Shown: positions 52,862-55,553 of the stretch, in pieces | How the letters are laid out: each line of letters starts with the position of its first letter | Numbering within the stretch: position 1 is the stretch's first letter | Program-made: the position numbers and the translations under genes | Assembly (NCBI GenBank): GCA_049437325.1 | Contig: JBMTIM010000013.1 | Location: 1-55,553, forward strand | Length of the DNA: 55,553 bases | Origin: UBA11606 sp049437325 | GTDB lineage: Bacteria > Actinomycetota > Acidimicrobiia > Acidimicrobiales > Aldehydirespiratoraceae | Reading direction: 5' to 3' | The notes under the pieces: generated by a model | Seen by the model: only the letters and a program-made list of their open reading frames with translations | Database searches by the model: none | Told to the model about the DNA's origin: nothing

Positions 52862-54177
52862 TCGTTGCGCTCGACGTCGCCGCCGAAGCCCTCCGTGCCG
52901 GACGCACCGGCAGCCGAGCCGAGCCGTTCCATGGCAACCGTGTGCAGCGAGGGCGACGGCGTGAAGGCCACCGGCAGCTTTTTCACACCGCCGATGAAGT
53001 TCGAGCGGAGGTAGGAGATCTCACCGGCGAGACGAATGTCGGGAAGCCGCGTGGCGATCTCGCGAAACATCAACTTGATCTCCATTCGGGCAAGGTTCGC
53101 GCCAAGGCAGAAATGCGGGCCGCCGCCACCGAACCCGACATGGTCGTTGGGTGTGCGCTCGATGTCGAAGGTCCACGGGTCGTCGAACGCGCGTGGGTCG
53201 CGGTTTGCGGCGACATGCCACATCACCACCTTGTCGCCGGCCCGCATCTGTACGCCGTCGAGTTCGTAGTCCTCGATGCACTGCCGGCGGAAGTGCATGA
53301 CCGGTGAGGCCCAACGGACGACCTCGTCGACCATCGTGTCCTCGTAGCGCGTCGGGTCGCTGACGTACTTCTCCCACTGATCAGGGAAGTCGAAGAACCC
53401 CATCATCCCGCGGGTGATCGAGTTGCGGGTCGTTTCGTTGCCTGCGACCGAGAGCAGCAGGAAGAACATGTCGAACTCGTCTTCGGAGAGCCGTTCACCG
53501 TCGAGATCCGCCGAGAGCAGCGTGGTGATGATGTCGTCGGCGGGCTGATCGCGGCGCTCGGTCTGCAGTGCCCGGCTGTAGATGAACAGTTCGGTGGCGG
53601 CACTCGTGGCGTCGTCGGGGTCGGTTGCGAAGTCGGGATCGTTGCCGCCGATCATCCGGTTGGTCCAGTCGAAGATCTTGGCGCGGTCCTCGATGGGGAT
53701 GCCCACCATCTCGGCGATCGCCTGCAGCGGAAGTTCGGCCGACAGTTCTTCGACGAACTCGGCCTCGCCGCGTTCGCAGACCCGATCGATGATGCCATCG
53801 GTCCGATTCTGGAGGTAGTCCTCGAGCAGTTGGATCATGCGCGGGGTGAACCCGCGCGAAACGATGCGTCGGAACCTCGTGTGCTTCGGTGCGTCGAGTT
53901 CGATCATCAACCCGTCGTTCATGGCCTGGGTCATCGGATTCGAGAAGTCCGGTTCCGTCATCTGCGTCCCGGCTGCGTTCGACGAGAAGATGTCGGCCTG
54001 CCGGTTGACCTCTTTCAGATGGGCGAGGCGGGTGATCGCCCAATATCCGGGACCGGCGTCACCCTCGTCGATCCAGTGGATACCGGGATCGGTCTCGCGT
54101 AGACGAGCGAGGAGTTCGTGGTGTTCTTGACGCTGAAACGCATCGTGATCCCAGAGATCGATGTCGAGGTCCGTCAT
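52858..54177 (-). CDS. Cytochrome P450, CYP125/CYP142-like
   Basis: P450 monooxygenase of 439 residues. Motifs are MIELDAPKHTRFRRIVSRGF (in part; C helix), AGNETTRNS (I helix, about residue 245), the ExxR in VDEVVRWASP and the haem loop FGGGGPHFCLGANLAR (about 350). Length and sequence style resemble actinobacterial steroid and terpenoid side-chain hydroxylases such as CYP124, CYP125 and CYP142; the substrate is not proven. ATG 54177 has GGAG ten bases upstream and is preferred over ATG 54198. It is followed by the membrane protein in a 4-bp overlap. Confidence 0.92.
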   Translation of the reverse strand: MTDLDIDLWDHDAFQRQEHHELLARLRETDPGIHWIDEGDAGPGYWAITRLAHLKEVNRQADIFSSNAAGTQMTEPDFSNPMTQAMNDGLMIELDAPKHTRFRRIVSRGFTPRMIQLLEDYLQNRTDGIIDRVCERGEAEFVEELSAELPLQAIAEMVGIPIEDRAKIFDWTNRMIGGNDPDFATDPDDATSAATELFIYSRALQTERRDQPADDIITTLLSADLDGERLSEDEFDMFFLLLSVAGNETTRNSITRGMMGFFDFPDQWEKYVSDPTRYEDTMVDEVVRWASPVMHFRRQCIEDYELDGVQMRAGDKVVMWHVAANRDPRAFDDPWTFDIERTPNDHVGFGGGGPHFCLGANLARMEIKLMFREIATRLPDIRLAGEISYLRSNFIGGVKKLPVAFTPSPSLHTVAMERLGSAAGASGTEGFGGDVERNE

Positions 54178-54281
54178 GAACGCTCCGAAGGTCGGCATGC
54201 GTGGAAGGCGATTTGCTTCCTGGCACGCAGAACGTAGCGGTATCCGTCGTCGGGCGCCCGCTGCGGACCGTCGTCGTGGTC

Positions 54282-55328
54282 TCAACCTCGGTCGACGAGT
54301 TCACGCATCACCCGGGCGACCGCAACCGCGGGGGTCAGGGGGCCGGCGCCAACAGCCGCCTCGGCCGCGGCCCGGGCCGAGGCAAACGTCTCGTTGCGCT
54401 CGAAGTGCGCGAGGAGGCGCTCTCGCAGCATCGTGTGCATCCAGTCGAGCAGTTGTGCTTGGCGCCGGGCATCTCGCTCACCGTTTGCGAGCGATTGGGC
54501 ACGGTGCCGTTCGACCTCCGCCCACAGTTCGACGAGTCCGGTGCCGTCGAGGGCCGAACAGGTCAGCACGGGCGGCTCCCATGCCTGCCCCGCCGGCTGC
54601 ACGAGATGCAGCGCTCGGCGATAGTCGACCGCCGCTTGCTGCGCCCGCTCGACATTGGCGCCATCGGCCTTGTTGACGGCGAGGAGGTCGGCGAGTTCGA
54701 GCACACCCTTCTTGATGCCCTGCAGTTCGTCGCCGGCACCACTGAGCATCAATACGACGAAGATGTCGACCATGGCGTGCACGACGGTTTCGCTCTGGCC
54801 GACTCCGACCGTCTCGACGAGTACGACGTCGTAGCCGGCTGCCTCGAGCACCACCATCGCCTCCCGTGTGGCCCGAGCAACCCCACCGAGCGTTCCGGCT
54901 GACGGTGATGGCCGAATGAAGGCGTTGGGGTCGACCGAGAGTTCCTGCATCCGCGTCTTGTCGCCGAGGATCGAGCCGCCCGAGCGCGAACTGGACGGAT
55001 CGACGGCCAACACGGCGACCCTGTGACCGGCTGACGTCAGCTGCAGGCCGAGTGCCTCGATGAACGTCGATTTGCCCACTCCGGGCACGCCGGTGATCCC
55101 CACTCGGTGAGCGTCACCACTGTGCGGCAACAATTCGTCGAGCAGCGCAGCCGCATCAGCCCGATGGGTCGGCAGGGTCGACTCGACGAGTGTGATCGCC
55201 CGGCCGATCGCGGTTCGCTCCCCGGCCAGGACTCCGGCAGCGAGTTCAGACGTTGCGCTGTCACCAGACGCCGCGCTGTCACCAGACACCGCGCTCTCGC
55301 GAGAAGCCACACTGTCATCAGAAGCCAC
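54282..55328 (-). CDS. meaB: Methylmalonyl-CoA mutase-associated GTPase MeaB
   Basis: G3E-type P-loop GTPase of 348 residues that protects and reloads adenosylcobalamin-dependent methylmalonyl-CoA mutase. The P-loop is GITGVPGVGKSTF (about residues 75-87), then VDPSSSRSGGSILGDKTRM (in part; switch region), VETVGVGQSE and the base-recognition NKAD. The first 30 residues are a repetitive Ser/Ala stretch (three near-copies of about 6 residues), so the true start may be further in. The mutase genes are not in the window. It is divergent from the Dabb gene by 18 bp. Confidence 0.93.
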   Translation of the reverse strand: MASDDSVASRESAVSGDSAASGDSATSELAAGVLAGERTAIGRAITLVESTLPTHRADAAALLDELLPHSGDAHRVGITGVPGVGKSTFIEALGLQLTSAGHRVAVLAVDPSSSRSGGSILGDKTRMQELSVDPNAFIRPSPSAGTLGGVARATREAMVVLEAAGYDVVLVETVGVGQSETVVHAMVDIFVVLMLSGAGDELQGIKKGVLELADLLAVNKADGANVERAQQAAVDYRRALHLVQPAGQAWEPPVLTCSALDGTGLVELWAEVERHRAQSLANGERDARRQAQLLDWMHTMLRERLLAHFERNETFASARAAAEAAVGAGPLTPAVAVARVMRELVDRG

Positions 55329-55346
55329 GGTGCGACGCTACCTATG

Positions 55347-55553
55347 ATGCGTCCCATGATCCGCCATCAGGTACTCATCACCCTCGACGACGACGCCAAA
55401 GACGTCGCCGACCAGATCGTCGCCGAACTCGCCGCCTACGCGCCGACGTGCGCAACCGTGCGCGCCTACCAGGTTGGCCGCGACATCGGGTTGGCCGACA
55501 ACACCGCCGACGTTGCGGTCGTCGCCGAGTTCGACGACGTCGAGGGCTATCAG
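55347..55553 (+). CDS. Stress-responsive alpha/beta-barrel (Dabb) domain protein (3' end outside window)
   Basis: About 69 residues of a small dimeric ferredoxin-like barrel are visible. The pattern MIRHQVLITL, then VRAYQVGRDIGL and DVAVVAEFDDVEGY, is the Dabb signature. Two in-frame starts (55347 and 55356) are possible; the family usually begins close to MIRH, favouring 55356. Most Dabb proteins have no known function. The gene runs off the window. Confidence 0.85.
   Translation, partial: MRPMIRHQVLITLDDDAKDVADQIVAELAAYAPTCATVRAYQVGRDIGLADNTADVAVVAEFDDVEGYQ

Noticed and set aside
1..55553. CRISPR arrays, insertion sequences, phage genes, tRNA or rRNA genes
   Set aside because: No repeat-spacer series, transposase, integrase or RNA gene signature was seen on either strand.

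Overview
This is high-GC, densely packed chromosomal DNA of an actinobacterium. A type-II-like isoleucyl-tRNA synthetase, F420-type enzymes (a luciferase-like oxidoreductase and a DDN-like deazaflavin nitroreductase), actinobacterial cytochrome P450s and a DUF1015 protein beside SerA point to Actinomycetota, probably Acidimicrobiia (Ilumatobacter-like). That placement is inference. I saw no insertion sequence, prophage, CRISPR array, rRNA or tRNA.

Layout. 1-4296 (minus): a three-gene NAD-dependent formate dehydrogenase whose catalytic gene has an in-frame TGA at the selenocysteine position. 4378-6963: proS and an IclR regulator. 6967-13975: LigAB-type dioxygenase, P450 with FAD oxidase, sulfatase, and a VOC/Lrp divergent pair. 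14050-20454 (minus): operon for a dimethylglycine/sarcosine-type dehydrogenase, ETF, an acyl-CoA dehydrogenase and an F420-type enzyme. 20565-28630: GntR, fhs, metF, folC, serA, DUF1015 and folD. 28669-39059: nucleoside hydrolase, ileS, AIM24-like protein, SDR, enoyl-CoA hydratase, two lipoproteins, 2OG oxygenase, deazaflavin reductase and MarR. 39425-42972: nrdAB. 43122-49281 (minus): operon of class III aminotransferase, MmsA, Rieske oxygenase, MFS carrier and a thioredoxin-like protein, with a divergent MocR. 50774-55553: aldehyde dehydrogenase, YczE-like protein, P450, MeaB and the start of a Dabb protein.

Two themes stand out. First, two genes have in-frame TGA codons at catalytic positions, each followed by a bacterial-SECIS-like hairpin: the formate dehydrogenase (RT-U-H) and a thioredoxin-like protein (W-U-G-C). 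The window therefore probably comes from a selenocysteine-decoding organism, although selA, selB, selC and selD are not here. Second, a 17-bp inverted repeat, GTTCCGCATCGTGGAAC, lies in tandem before the IclR gene and recurs before formate dehydrogenase, before fhs-metF, and between folC and serA. This suggests an IclR-governed folate one-carbon regulon. With the methylamine-type dehydrogenase, FolD, Fhs and formate dehydrogenase, the window encodes a near-complete route from N-methyl groups through methylene-THF, formyl-THF and formate to CO2 and NADH.
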